Shown here in pieces: positions 28,701-37,491 of a stretch of 64,000 nucleotides of DNA (position 1 is its first letter; each line of letters starts with the position of its first letter). A model generated the notes under the pieces. The model worked only from the letters and a program-made list of their open reading frames with translations, was not told the origin of the DNA and made no database searches. Location of the stretch: positions 21,811-85,810 of the forward strand of contig DGTD01000108.1 in NCBI GenBank assembly GCA_002396385.1, read 5' to 3'. Source of the stretch: Bacteroidales bacterium UBA4345. Its GTDB lineage: Bacteria; Bacteroidota; Bacteroidia; Bacteroidales; Paludibacteraceae. A program made the position numbers and the translations under genes.

Positions 28701-28990
28701 ATACTCCAGTTGTTCGAGGAGCATGTCGTGTCCTTCATTTCGAAATAGGGGTGGAGTTTCGAATTGTCAGCATCGTAGTCGGGGATATTGGCGCCTAAAC
28801 TGTCGTTGAAGAATTCATTTGGTAAGTATTCCAACCATTGGTCGGTTTCTTCGTTGTAAAGATAACCCCTCCAAATGTTGCCGGTACTACAATCGTCGGT
28901 CGCAGCCTTGGCAGGTTGTGACCAAAACAGGCAAGAGAGCAGAAGCACCAATGCCGTGAGAATGTATGTACCAGTTACCCTATTATGCAT
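25787..28990 (-). CDS. giant surface protein with 50-residue repeats and CHU_C (T9SS type B) tail
   Basis: 1067 residues. Signal peptide (LTALVLLLSCLFWSQPAKA), then a Trp/Tyr-rich N-terminal domain to about 290, about eight to nine Cys-containing repeats of ~50 residues (ICEGSSFEFGG ... GNYTHTFKTPDGCDSTVTLH; about 330-760), a further Cys-rich beta module, and a C-terminal CHU_C domain with VTPNGDGILDRWEI and EIYNRWGKCLKTYHNYYDGW. CHU_C is the type B sorting signal for T9SS export. The repeats resemble hydrated adhesin or scaffold stalks. At the DNA level some units are nearly identical. Probable -7 element CAAATATA at 29025-29032. Confidence 0.9.
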   Translation of the reverse strand: MHNRVTGTYILTALVLLLSCLFWSQPAKAATDDCSTGNIWRGYLYNEETDQWLEYLPNEFFNDSLGANIPDYDADNSKLHPYFEMKDTTCSSNNWSIRFTGYSRIGSWGESLAVIGIDVIGYTDNPSLAKINGKPADKPIHLEISDTSYYKHKPIKGLKASIDKYEMGFDYHDDTLFFYRNGYIYRKEAFHICKVVNPTAYWEKWGGWLEKIDYWDYTNGTEYHEDFKDCSNVQTFPECEPQPEVTIEASFDLPDCNDSTLYLSVVSNLLEDFHWEGPNGWTSDDPNPVIDYQNAVSGKYLVWGKLDPCSKPVYMILDIDIPKIKKDSVYQVYTCHGDTVRINGKEYTENGIYIDTLKTVEGCDSIVYSVLDFHFRSSVNYDSICTGSSYNFHGKLLTQAGSYTDTVKVPECNCDSIVTLHLTTYSIGSEFSESICEGSSFEFGGNIYNKAGNYTHTFKTPDGCDSTVTLHLTTYPISSEFSESICEGSFFEFGGTYYSVAGNYTHTFKTPDGCDSTVTLHLTTYPISSEFSASICEGSFFEFGGTYYSVAGDYKHTFKTPDGCDSTVTLHLTTYAIERDETVTICKGSSYLFGGNELRKAGKYKHTFKTPEGCDSTVTLILQVEEIHSIVNESICQGSSFLFGDTLLKEPGNYKRTFKTPEGCDSTVYLRLTTYPISATIFDTICQGQEYHFNDTVYTKSGIYKQVSKTAGGCDSTTILRLTVTRPGTPTVIPITICKGDSTTYNGHIFSKVGSFRDTLTDQAGCDSFIVYKVSYGYQHDTAFVYRTCVDKPVQILNGEWMSRDTTFTTLMEFDNYECKVKTRITVIAVPSVHLDDTTFLLCGKHHLSVHLDSIPATKYQWEPTTGVACPTCSNTDVVFRGDSVSYQVSLDNGYCQDTLNVGIVTTPSPIITAAGVNQSGEGLVILVSNGTEPYYYQIDSLGDWHNNIDFEKLDIGVHMAYVKDDKGCIAKKRFSYYVPVIPAKVVTPNGDGILDRWEIKNLELYDEYTIEIYNRWGKCLKTYHNYYDGWDGTYNGHPMPSTDYWYRIVVQLNDQEETGHFTLIRF
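27240..27720 (-). repeat. 150-bp tandem coding repeats
   Basis: The CTGTCGCACCCGTC block recurs at 27294, 27444 and 27594, exactly 150 bp apart, with nearly identical sequence between. These units are far more similar at DNA level than the flanking repeats of the same gene, indicating recent expansion or homogenisation. Confidence 0.8.
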
Positions 28991-29068
28991 TATGTGTTAA
29001 TTCGTCAAATGATTGGCAGTTTTGCAAATATAGTAATTTTTTTATTCTTTGTACTGTAATATAGTTTT

Positions 29069-30286
29069 TTATAAGTTGCGGTTGATTAGCCCGAAGTCTT
29101 TGTTGAATTTCATGTAAAGCCCGAACGAGAAGTCACATTTGCTTTCTTTTAGGTCGTAATAGGCCTGTGCCTCTACGCCGAAAATGCCGTGTTGGTAGAA
29201 CCATTTCCCCGTTATCATATTCCTTTCCTTTTGTTCGAACAGCGGGTCGTATTTTGAAACGGACATAAACAGATGGCTGCCGCGCGTTCCGATGTAACCG
29301 TTTCCATACCAATAGCCTCCGAACAGGGCAAAACTCTTGTTGTAGTAGGCAAGCATAGGGTAGATGCCGTATCCGTCTTTAAAGCGGGTGTACACATCGT
29401 TACTGTTGTTCTTGTAGCCGAAGGCCATAGCGGTAACCCGCCAGTGCCGGTTGATGGCCCAGTCTATTCCGGTTCCGGCATTGAAGATGGTTTCCAAACT
29501 GGTGTCCTGAAGTGCCGTGAATTGGCCTCCACGGTGGGTTCCCATAATGTCGATAGGAATTTGGAAGCATTTGTGGGTGGAGTTTCCAAACATCAGACGG
29601 TTACTGCTGCCGATGGTGAATTTTTCTTGCTCGGCCTCCCCTGGCTCCAGAAAGTTTTCCCAATTCAACCACGTGTCGCTGGTAAAGCGGAAATGATCCC
29701 AGTTTTTGAAAATCATTATTTGCAGACCGTCTTCCTGATTGTTGTAAAAAAAACGGTCGAAGTCGTACATAGGCTCATACAAACCATGGTTGAGGTTGCC
29801 ATAGATGGTTCCGCCCACCAGATGAAGCCAATCGTTAGGTTGGTATTCTATGCGGAAAACGGGTTTTACGTGCAGACGGTGGTCATCGCCCGCAATGCCC
29901 AGAACCTGTGCGCCGGCCTCGACGTTGAACGCCTCCCAACTGCGGGTGCGGAACTTTAGGGTCGGCGTCAGGAAGAAGCCTACAGCCGTGTAGCCTTTCG
30001 TTTCCGGAAGAAAGTATTCCGCATCGCGAGTGAACTGTAGCGCATTAACGTTAAACGACAGCGTTTGGCCATCGAACCGGCTGGTAGGGTAGTCGTGTAG
30101 GTAGAAAAAGTCTCCGTTGCTATGTCCGACGGCTTCTAATCGTATGGTTAAGTCGTCGTCGACCGGTTCTGTTTGCTCGTCAATGAATGAGATGACCGAG
30201 TCGGCGCTGATCCCGGTGAAGGATGCGTCGTTCTGTGCCGACGCGCATGTGGTCGTTGCGGCAAGCCACAGGTATTTTAGTTTCAT
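29069..30286 (-). CDS. outer-membrane beta-barrel protein of unknown function
   Basis: 405 residues with a signal peptide (MKLKYLWLAATTTCASAQ) and a body of alternating amphipathic strands, such as WLHLVGGTIYGNLNHGLYEP and ALFGGYWYGNGYIGTRGSHL, ending in a C-terminal strand FSFGLYMKFNKDFGLINRN. This composition is typical of a Bacteroidota outer-membrane barrel; no named porin or PorP/SprF signature is recognised. It lies 78 nt upstream of the CHU_C protein gene on the same strand, so they may be co-transcribed or functionally paired. Confidence 0.7.
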   Translation of the reverse strand: MKLKYLWLAATTTCASAQNDASFTGISADSVISFIDEQTEPVDDDLTIRLEAVGHSNGDFFYLHDYPTSRFDGQTLSFNVNALQFTRDAEYFLPETKGYTAVGFFLTPTLKFRTRSWEAFNVEAGAQVLGIAGDDHRLHVKPVFRIEYQPNDWLHLVGGTIYGNLNHGLYEPMYDFDRFFYNNQEDGLQIMIFKNWDHFRFTSDTWLNWENFLEPGEAEQEKFTIGSSNRLMFGNSTHKCFQIPIDIMGTHRGGQFTALQDTSLETIFNAGTGIDWAINRHWRVTAMAFGYKNNSNDVYTRFKDGYGIYPMLAYYNKSFALFGGYWYGNGYIGTRGSHLFMSVSKYDPLFEQKERNMITGKWFYQHGIFGVEAQAYYDLKESKCDFSFGLYMKFNKDFGLINRNL

Positions 30287-30435
30287 ATTGTTTTTTGTTC
30301 TGTTTTCTATGCGAATTTACTAAAATGAAACTAATTATTGCCGAATTGTATGATTTATTGTTTGACAGAACTTTATTTAGAAATGACGTAAACGCCAGCG
30401 CATTTGTTCTATCTGCCCAATATACTCCTTGATGC

Positions 30436-31713
30436 CTAGTTCAGGATGAATAGGAAATAAAAGTGAGCGGCAATGTCAATTATAAATATGAAAGACGTGA
30501 CAAGTAGAATTTTCTTGTAAATGTTCGGCTTATCATCATAACCCATTATTTTAAGGACAGCGATGACCTCGACTTCTGAGAGGTCTGCTATGTCTTTTCT
30601 GCTTAGAAACCTTTTGCGGACGAAGTACAACATAAAAGCGCTGGGAAGGCCTAGAAAACTACAAAGACCCGTCATCATTAGAATAAAAGCTATGATAGGA
30701 CGTGTATTAAACAGATTGTTATATAAACTGTCGAGGTTTAATGGATAATGGTCAAAGTTATTATAACCGATGTATAATAGAGCGAATGTAAGCGAGAACG
30801 TTGTAAAAAAAACTGCTCCTTCTCGTTTCTACAAAGACCCGTCATCATTAGAATAAAAGCTATGATAGGACGTGTATTAAACAGATTGTTATATAAACTG
30901 TCGAGGTTTAATGGATAATGGTCAAAGTTATTATAACCGATGTATAATAGAGCGAATGTAAGCGAGAACGTTGTAAAAAAAACTGCTCCTTCTCGTTTGT
31001 ATTGTTTTTTGAATATAGGAAGGTAGGTCCGGCATTTCTCTTTGAAATCTTTTTCCTGTTCCTCAGTCTGTATCCCTTCTACTTCGTTCCATTTCAACAT
31101 CTCGTCGCGGGTATTTACCTCCTCAGAAGCAATATCCTTACCACTCCAGTAGACAATGGCCTTCTCTATATCATGGTTGTCGAAGTCATAATCGCTTATG
31201 TTGCAGTCCTTCTTTTCAACATTCCCCCTCATCGTCCAAGTATTCAATAGTAAAGAAGAACGCCTTCCCCCGCTTGTGAATGAAAGCATGCTCTATCTTT
31301 TCCCATAGTATGGTTTCCTTGTGGTCGAAGGTGATGCCTCTTTCTCCGATGTGAATAATCGGATAGCTCACGATTCTTATTTTGCCATTTTGTATGGTGA
31401 GGTTCTTAAGAAGAGACAGAATAACGAAAGGAAGAGTGAATAAGCCAGCCAATGCCATCATTGACCAAATCTTATTTTTAAATTCTTCGTTTATTGTAAT
31501 CTCATGAATAACAAAAACAAAAATACACCATAAGAAAGGACTAAAGATAAGTAGCCCCCAACGGTTCAGTACCGAAGCTTTTAATTCGATTTCTTTTCCC
31601 TTTTTCCTCGTTGCCCTGTTAGGGAATGCGGCTTGTGTCCTATTGTCTACTTTAAGGCCAGCACCGCCATCTTTTATACTGATTCCTTCTTGTTTTATTT
31701 CTGGTGTGTTCAT
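30436..31713 (-). pseudogene. membrane-protein gene broken by a frameshift and a 170-bp duplication
   Basis: Three overlapping minus-strand frames (31713-31216, 31289-30738, 30678-30436) join into one protein of about 370 residues if two lesions are undone. First, dropping one base of the C5 run at 31224-31228 turns FTIEYLDDEGEC-stop into FTIEYLDDEGNVEKKDCNIS. Second, removing one copy of the perfect 170-bp tandem repeat (30659-30998) joins NTRPIIAFILMMTGLC to SFLGLPSAFMLYFV. The intact product would have two N-terminal membrane segments, a soluble PH-like region around YPIIHIGERGITFDHKETIL, and a C-terminal membrane domain with four hydrophobic stretches. The family is not recognised. Remaining codon pattern is intact, so the lesions are recent. 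Confidence 0.75.
30659..30998. repeat. perfect 170-bp direct tandem duplication
   Basis: 30659-30828 and 30829-30998 are identical base for base. The unit length is not a multiple of three, so it shifts the frame of the surrounding gene. Only the dinucleotide CT is shared at the outer left boundary and no further extension of identity occurs, which fits slippage or unequal recombination with microhomology. Confidence 0.95.
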
Positions 31714-32143
31714 AGCCGTTTACTTTTATGACTGTAGATTGTCCCTAAATAACTTGTTCTGCAAAAATATACACAAGCAAGAAAAAATAGCTCTTATAAA
31801 TATGTTTGACAACATAATAATAGAACCCTTCTGGGTGACTTGTTGGTGAATAGGAACGCGTAGGCTTATCCTGTAAAAGTTGTCTGGATAGGTTCTTCTC
31901 TTTGATTTCTACTGCATTCGTAGACTCTGGAAAGTTTCCTCATATTCGAAAAAAACGGACTAAGAAAGAAAAAAGTGGTTCGGAAAGCGCGTTTGAGAAT
32001 TCCTGAAATATTTCCTATATTTGTTAACACTAGTTGTATAAAGAATTGTACATCTATTTGTTCTTTGCAAGTACACAAATCACACTGATTATTATAAACC
32101 GTTTTCTCCATTCTGGGAATGGTAAACTAAATTAATACCGCTT
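31714..32143. other. intergenic region with hppA promoter
   Basis: No convincing gene; the 81-codon minus-strand frame here lacks a promoter, signal peptide and recognisable domain. The right half holds the hppA promoter and leader. Confidence 0.5.
31992..32023 (+). promoter_or_regulatory. promoter of hppA
   Basis: TTTG (31992-31995), 20-nt spacer, TATATTTG (32016-32023): a full match to the Bacteroidota -33/-7 consensus. The predicted leader is about 115 nt. Confidence 0.75.
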
Positions 32144-34345
32144 ATGGGAACATTATTTTATGCAATTCCCCTCGCGTCTGTTTTAGCGCTGGGATTCGCC
32201 TACTTCTTTTATCAATCGATGAAGAAGGAAGACGAAGGAACTGATGTTATGAAGAAAATCGCACAATTTGTGCGTGAAGGCGCAATGGCCTATCTCAAAC
32301 AACAGTACAAAGTTGTAGGTATAGTCTTTGTGGTTTTGGCTGTCATTTTCTCGGTGATGGCCGTGTTCGGACTGCAAAACAAATGGGTGCCTTTCGCGTT
32401 TCTAACGGGAGGGTTCTTCTCTGGCCTTGCCGGATTCTTCGGTATGAAGACGGCCACTTATGCGTCGGCACGTACAGCAAATGCCGCCCGAGAGTCGCTT
32501 AACAGCGGACTTAAAGTCGCATTCCGTTCAGGAGCCGTTATGGGCTTGACCGTGGTGGGATTGGCATTGTTAGATATAGCCATTTGGTATCTTGTACTTA
32601 ACGCATTTGTTGATGCCGATGGCGGACAGAAACTGGTAACAATAACCACAACCATGCTGACGTTCGGAATGGGAGCTTCTACGCAGGCGTTGTTCGCACG
32701 TGTGGGTGGTGGTATCTATACAAAGGCCGCAGACGTGGGTGCTGACCTCGTAGGTAAAGTTGAGGCTGGAATTCCGGAAGACGACCCTCGAAACCCGGCT
32801 ACCATTGCCGATAATGTGGGCGATAATGTGGGCGATGTGGCCGGTATGGGTGCCGATCTTTACGAATCGTATGCGGGCTCTATTCTTGCAACAGCCGCCC
32901 TTGGCGCTGCGGCCTATTCTGCCGTAGGTGGTGAGATGCAGGAAAAGGCGGTAATAGCTCCAATGCTAATCGCTTCGTTCGGCGTTGTACTCTCGCTAAT
33001 CGGTATCTTCCTCGTTAGAACAAAGGAGGGTGCTGGCATGAAGGAACTACTGGCTTCGTTGGGTAAGGGTACTAATGTCAGTTCCCTTTTAGTCGCTATT
33101 TTTACCTTTGTGATTTTATATGCGCTGGAAATTGAGAACTGGGTGGGTATCTCCTTCTCTGTAGTTTGCGGATTGTTGGCAGGTGTGATTATTGGAAAAT
33201 CGACAGAGTACTATACCTCGCACACTTACCGTCCGACTCAAAAGGTGGCTGAAAGTTCGCAGACAGGCCCGGCAACGGTTATTATATCCGGTATCGGGTT
33301 GGGTATGATATCAACAGCCATTCCTGTTATCACCATCGGAGCGGCCATTATTCTGGCCTATCTTTGCGCAATTGGTTTCGATATGCAGATTTTCTTCACG
33401 GCAAAAGGCCTGAGCCTCGGACTGTATGGTATAGGCATTGCTGCAGTAGGTATGCTTTCCACCTTAGGTATTACGTTGGCAACTGATGCTTACGGCCCAA
33501 TTGCAGACAATGCTGGTGGAAATGCCGAAATGAGCGAACTGGGAGCTGAAGTCCGCAAACGTACCGATGCGTTAGATGCGCTCGGTAACACCACCGCTGC
33601 TACGGGTAAGGGATTCGCTATCGGCTCTGCGGCTCTGACGGCTTTGGCACTGCTTGCCTCTTATGTGGAGGAAATTAAGATAGCTTTGGTCCGCATTGGA
33701 GAATCAACTCTCTCAATTGGAGAAAGGGTTGTCAATACGGCCGATGCCTCACTTATTGATTTTATGGAGTATTACCAGGTGAACCTGATGAATCCTAAAG
33801 TCTTGATTGGTATGTTTGTCGGTTCTATGATGGCTTTCTTGTTCTGTGGACTTACCATGAACGCCGTTGGACGTGCGGCTCAGAAAATGGTGGAAGAGGT
33901 GCGCCGGCAGTTCCGTGAAATTACGGGTATTCTTGAAGGCAAGGGAACTCCCGATTATGCGCGTTGCGTGGAAATTTCCACTAAGGGAGCGCAGCACGAG
34001 ATGCTCTTCCCTTCTATTCTTGCCATTATAACGCCTATATTTGTTGGGGTTATCTTTGGTGTGAGCGGCGTGTTGGGGCTGCTTATCGGTGGTCTTTCTG
34101 CTGGTTTCGTGCTGGCTGTGTTTATGTCTAATGCCGGTGGCGCATGGGATAATGCCAAAAAATATATAGAAGAAGGCAATTTGAACGGTAAGGGTTCTGA
34201 CAACCATAAGGCCACCGTTGTGGGCGATACGGTTGGAGATCCGTTCAAAGACACTTCTGGTCCGTCGTTGAACATCCTTATCAAACTGATGAGTATGGTG
34301 TCTATCGTTATGGCGGGGCTAACTGTCGCCTTCCATGTGCTTTAA
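32144..34345 (+). CDS. hppA: K+-dependent membrane-bound pyrophosphatase (ion pump)
   Basis: 733-residue inner-membrane pump with about 16 membrane segments that couples PPi hydrolysis to cation export. Substrate-site motifs are visible: [20 protein letters not shown] near residue 195, followed by [20 protein letters not shown], and [20 protein letters not shown] near 455. [15 protein letters not shown] carries Ala where K+-independent enzymes have Lys, placing it in the K+-dependent group. That group contains Na+ pumps and, as characterised for a Bacteroides enzyme, dual Na+/H+ pumps, so sodium transport is likely but not proven. Monocistronic, with its own promoter and terminator. Confidence 0.95.
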   Translation: MGTLFYAIPLASVLALGFAYFFYQSMKKEDEGTDVMKKIAQFVREGAMAYLKQQYKVVGIVFVVLAVIFSVMAVFGLQNKWVPFAFLTGGFFSGLAGFFGMKTATYASARTANAARESLNSGLKVAFRSGAVMGLTVVGLALLDIAIWYLVLNAFVDADGGQKLVTITTTMLTFGMGASTQALFARVGGGIYTKAADVGADLVGKVEAGIPEDDPRNPATIADNVGDNVGDVAGMGADLYESYAGSILATAALGAAAYSAVGGEMQEKAVIAPMLIASFGVVLSLIGIFLVRTKEGAGMKELLASLGKGTNVSSLLVAIFTFVILYALEIENWVGISFSVVCGLLAGVIIGKSTEYYTSHTYRPTQKVAESSQTGPATVIISGIGLGMISTAIPVITIGAAIILAYLCAIGFDMQIFFTAKGLSLGLYGIGIAAVGMLSTLGITLATDAYGPIADNAGGNAEMSELGAEVRKRTDALDALGNTTAATGKGFAIGSAALTALALLASYVEEIKIALVRIGESTLSIGERVVNTADASLIDFMEYYQVNLMNPKVLIGMFVGSMMAFLFCGLTMNAVGRAAQKMVEEVRRQFREITGILEGKGTPDYARCVEISTKGAQHEMLFPSILAIITPIFVGVIFGVSGVLGLLIGGLSAGFVLAVFMSNAGGAWDNAKKYIEEGNLNGKGSDNHKATVVGDTVGDPFKDTSGPSLNILIKLMSMVSIVMAGLTVAFHVL

Positions 34346-34395
34346 TTCTATGAAATAGACTCGGACACTGCTTTTGTGTTTGAGTCGGAAAAAAT

Positions 34396-34424
34396 GCCGT
34401 TGTAGGGTAGAACCCTGCAACGGC
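34396..34424 (+). terminator. terminator of hppA
   Basis: Stem GCCGTTG/CAACGGC extended by AGGGT/ACCCT, followed by GTTTTTG. Confidence 0.88.
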
Positions 34425-34470
34425 GTTTTTGCGTGTGTGGCCTTGGCGTTTGTCCAGGGAGAAAAAGACA

Positions 34471-34502
34471 GCGCCCGTCCCGATTCACATCGGGACGGGC
34501 GC
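34471..34502 (-). terminator. GC-rich terminator of ddh
   Basis: Perfect 14-bp stem GCGCCCGTCCCGAT/ATCGGGACGGGCGC with a 4-nt loop; on the minus strand followed by TGTCTTTTTC. Unusually GC-rich for this region. Confidence 0.85.
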
Positions 34503-34548
34503 CTAAGTAGAAATTATTTCAGTATGATTTTAAAAGATTTCAGAACTT

Positions 34549-35451
34549 TTAAACCAAAGAGCGGATTAACTGCTCTTTGTCACCTGGCAAGTAGTCCATA
34601 GGAGCTACTTCTGGCATTACATAGCAACCAGGTTTCTGTTTAACAACGGCGCGTGCGCACGAAACCAAAATCTGGCCGGTAAGCGCAGGGTTGTTAATGG
34701 TCATTTCGAACTTGAAGCGCTGGCTCTGGGTAGCACCAGAAACACCCTTACGTTCCAACAAAACGCCATGACCCATGTCCTTGCAGTCGTCTACACTGTC
34801 AACAGGTATAACGTGCAGTTCGTCGTGCGCGAAGTAAGAATCGGCTTTCAACTCGTCGTAAACCTGTTCTTTGGTGTAGCCGTCTTCCAACTCAACATAG
34901 ACCATACGGCTGTGGATGCCAGCACCCTGAGGCATAGTCATAGAAAGAGCGTTCTTGACACCTTTTTTAGAACGGGCAACTACCGAGTGCCCCATACTCA
35001 TGCCAGGTCCGAAGTTTGTCCAGGTAAGGCCCTTAGGTGCCATGGCTAACATCATGGTGCGGATTACAGAGTCAGACCCTGGATCCCAGCCTGCCGAGAT
35101 GATAGATGCGGCGTTGTTCTTCTTTGCAATGGCATCGAGCTTTTCGTGAAGATCGTATACATCGGTGTGGATGTCAAAACTGTCGACAGTGCAGATGCCT
35201 TTTGCCAGGTAAGTAGGAGCCACTTCCGGAATGCTGCGCGATGGTCCGCAAAGAATAGCGACATCAACCTTGCCCAATTCGTCGATGTTTGAAACGACTT
35301 TCACATCGGCCAATTCTGCTGGTTTATTGCCTACTGATTCAGCGCGTCGTACAACGCCAACTAATTCCATATCGGGAGCCGCCTTGACAGCGTCTAAACT
35401 GAAACGGCCGATATTTCCATAACCAACAATGGCTACTTTTAGTTTGTTCAT
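34549..35451 (-). CDS. ddh: meso-diaminopimelate D-dehydrogenase
   Basis: 300-residue NADP-dependent enzyme that reversibly aminates tetrahydrodipicolinate to meso-DAP in one step. N-terminal dinucleotide motif VGYGNIGRFSLDAV, CGPSRSIPEVAPTYLAKGIC, VDSFDIHTD, ISAGWDPGSDSVIRTM and the substrate region FGPGMSMGHSVVARSKKGVK are all characteristic. Together with dapB (6.9 kb) it supplies a short route to the DAP needed for peptidoglycan cross-links and to lysine. Followed by a very strong terminator; it is separated from gdhA by a terminator, so it is monocistronic. Confidence 0.94.
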   Translation of the reverse strand: MNKLKVAIVGYGNIGRFSLDAVKAAPDMELVGVVRRAESVGNKPAELADVKVVSNIDELGKVDVAILCGPSRSIPEVAPTYLAKGICTVDSFDIHTDVYDLHEKLDAIAKKNNAASIISAGWDPGSDSVIRTMMLAMAPKGLTWTNFGPGMSMGHSVVARSKKGVKNALSMTMPQGAGIHSRMVYVELEDGYTKEQVYDELKADSYFAHDELHVIPVDSVDDCKDMGHGVLLERKGVSGATQSQRFKFEMTINNPALTGQILVSCARAVVKQKPGCYVMPEVAPMDYLPGDKEQLIRSLV

Positions 35452-35530
35452 AAAACTCTAAGTTAAATTATTCTTTTGTGCAGCTTCTTCTGAGGACTAA
35501 AGCCTTCAGAAAAAACAATGGTTATTTAAA

Positions 35531-35565
35531 AAGAATCCCCATTGCGGGAGCAACGGGGGTTCTTT
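35531..35565 (-). terminator. terminator of gdhA
   Basis: Inverted repeat AAGAATCCCCATTGC/CAACGGGGGTTCTT with a 5-nt loop, A/T-rich tail on the minus strand, just after the gdhA stop. Confidence 0.8.
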
Positions 35566-35582
35566 ATTATCTGATCATAAGA

Positions 35583-36926
35583 TTAAACAAGACCTTGTGC
35601 AAGCATTGCGTTAGCAACCTTAACGAAACCTGCGATGTTAGCTCCCTTAACGTAGTTAACCACACCGTCGGCACCAGTTCCGTACTTAACACAGTTGTCG
35701 TGAATATCCTTCATGATGCGCTGCAACTTAGCGTCAACCTCTTCACGAGTCCAAGACAAACGCTCAGAGTTCTGAGACATTTCAAGACCAGAAGTAGCAA
35801 CACCACCAGCGTTAGAAGCCTTACCTGGAGCGTAAAGGATCTTGGCTGCGATGAAAGCGTTAACTGCACCGATTTCAGAAGGCATATTAGCACCTTCGGC
35901 AACACAGATTACGCCGTTAGCGAGAAGTGCCTTTGCATCAGCTTCGCTAAGTTCGTTCTGGGTAGCGCATGGCATAGCAACATCAACCTTAACCAACTGC
36001 CAAGGACGCTGACCCTCGTAGTACTTAGAAGAAGGATATTTAGCAGCGTATTCCTTGATACGGCCACGCTTAACATTCTTAAGTTCCATGATGTAAGCGA
36101 GCTTTTCAGCGTCGATACCAGCCTCATCGATGATACAGCCGTTAGAGTCTGATACAGATACTACGGTTGCACCCAACTGAGTGCATTTTTCAACAGCGTA
36201 CTGTGCAACGTTACCAGAACCAGAGATAGCCACACGTTTGCCCTTCAAGCTGTCGCCTTTAGTAGCGAGCATGTACTGTGCGAAGTAAGTAGTTCCGTAA
36301 CCAGTTGCTTCAGGACGGATCAAAGAACCTCCGTATTCGAGACCTTTACCAGTCAAAACGCCTACGAATTCGTTGCGGAGTCTCTTGTACTGACCGAACA
36401 TGAAACCAACCTCACGGGCACCAGTACCTATATCACCTGCAGGAACGTCGGTGTCGGCACCTACGTGACGCTGCAATTCAGTCATAAAGCTCTGGCAGAA
36501 GCGCATAACTTCGTTGTCGCTCTTGCCCTTAGGGTCGAAGTCAGAACCACCCTTAGCACCACCCATAGGAAGGGTAGTCAAGCTGTTCTTCAAAACCTGC
36601 TCGAAAGCAAGGAACTTAAGCATACCCAAGTTTACTGAAGGGTGCAAGCGGATACCACCTTTGTAAGGGCCGATTGCGCTGCTCATCTGTACGCGGAAAC
36701 CACGGTTGATTTGGAATTCACCCTTATCGTCAATCCAAGGCACACGGAAGATGATAACTCTTTCTGGCTCGGTCATTCTTTCAAGGATTTTAGCCTTCTC
36801 GTATTCAGGATGCTCCTGGATGTATGGAAGAAGAGATTCTGCTACTTCCTGTACTGCTTGGTGGAACAATGGTTCGCCTGGGTTCTTGGCGATAAGATTG
36901 TCCATGAATTCTTTTAATGCAACCAT
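35583..36926 (-). CDS. gdhA: glutamate dehydrogenase (NADP type)
   Basis: 447-residue hexameric-type GDH that aminates 2-oxoglutarate to glutamate, the main ammonium-assimilation route in gut and rumen Bacteroidota. Motifs: GGIRLHPSVNLGMLKFLAFE, PMGGAKGGSDFDPKGKSDNE (catalytic Lys of the KGG motif), PAGDIGTGAREVGFMFGQY, RPEATGYGTTYF, and the dinucleotide fold SGSGNVAQYAVEK. Normal length for the ~450-residue class, which in Bacteroides is NADP(H)-linked; coenzyme specificity is inferred. It has a full promoter and a terminator, hence monocistronic. Confidence 0.95.
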   Translation of the reverse strand: MVALKEFMDNLIAKNPGEPLFHQAVQEVAESLLPYIQEHPEYEKAKILERMTEPERVIIFRVPWIDDKGEFQINRGFRVQMSSAIGPYKGGIRLHPSVNLGMLKFLAFEQVLKNSLTTLPMGGAKGGSDFDPKGKSDNEVMRFCQSFMTELQRHVGADTDVPAGDIGTGAREVGFMFGQYKRLRNEFVGVLTGKGLEYGGSLIRPEATGYGTTYFAQYMLATKGDSLKGKRVAISGSGNVAQYAVEKCTQLGATVVSVSDSNGCIIDEAGIDAEKLAYIMELKNVKRGRIKEYAAKYPSSKYYEGQRPWQLVKVDVAMPCATQNELSEADAKALLANGVICVAEGANMPSEIGAVNAFIAAKILYAPGKASNAGGVATSGLEMSQNSERLSWTREEVDAKLQRIMKDIHDNCVKYGTGADGVVNYVKGANIAGFVKVANAMLAQGLV

Positions 36927-37491
36927 TTTTTAATTGTATTTTAAAGTGTTATTTGTTTGTTATATTCTCTGTTCAGTTGTGTGGGGCAGTAAAGTTTGTT
37001 TTTCTTTGTGCCGTGGAAAGCTGCAATTGTTGTGTTGCCCGCTTTCACTTTTTGATTTTTTCTTGACGCAAAAATAGTAAAAGTGTAATAGAATGCAAAG
37101 AAAATCTTCCATTTTGTCAAAATATTTTTCAGGTCTGTTTTTAATTCCTGCTTTTTTTCTGTTGTGCCAGCGTCTTATACTTTATTCTAGGGCATAGCCT
37201 TGGCTACAACAAATATGTATAGAGTCAATTAGAAGGGCCTGTTTGTTCCGTAACAGTTTTTGTACGTCTGGCTTTTTGCTCGTGTTTGTGACTTTTTTGT
37301 AGCTTTTTGTCAAAAAACATTGGTTGTGCCATGAAAAAAGGTCGCTTGCCTCTGGAATGGTTAAAATGTCATTTTGCTTTTTATGACAGCGGCGTGTGCA
37401 AAGTGGAGCCTGTTTGGGTGTCTTTCTGCAAAATTTGAGGGCGAATGTTGCTTTGATTGCAATAAATTCTTAATATTGTAAAAAAAATACC
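36927..37491. other. intergenic region with gdhA promoter
   Basis: A/T-rich spacer between divergent genes. It holds the gdhA promoter at 37069-37099 and a weak possible promoter for the esterase gene (TTTG 37452, TAATATTG 37471-37478; spacing short, one mismatch). No gene or strong hairpin seen. Confidence 0.5.
37069..37099 (-). promoter_or_regulatory. promoter of gdhA
   Basis: On the minus strand TTTG (37099-37096), 19-nt spacer, TATTTTTG (37076-37069). Exact -33/-7 match; leader about 135 nt. Confidence 0.72.

Noticed and set aside
29273..29959. 228-codon plus-strand open frame
   Set aside because: Antisense to the outer-membrane barrel gene, which has a signal peptide and a normal C-terminal strand.
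31866..32111. 81-codon minus-strand frame upstream of hppA
   Set aside because: It overlaps the well-formed hppA promoter and has no family resemblance.
37324..37345. Possible further sigma-54 site (minus strand TGGCAC)
   Set aside because: The -12 half reads ATGTT at the required spacing instead of TTGTA or TTGCA, and no gene or RNA starts in the right direction.
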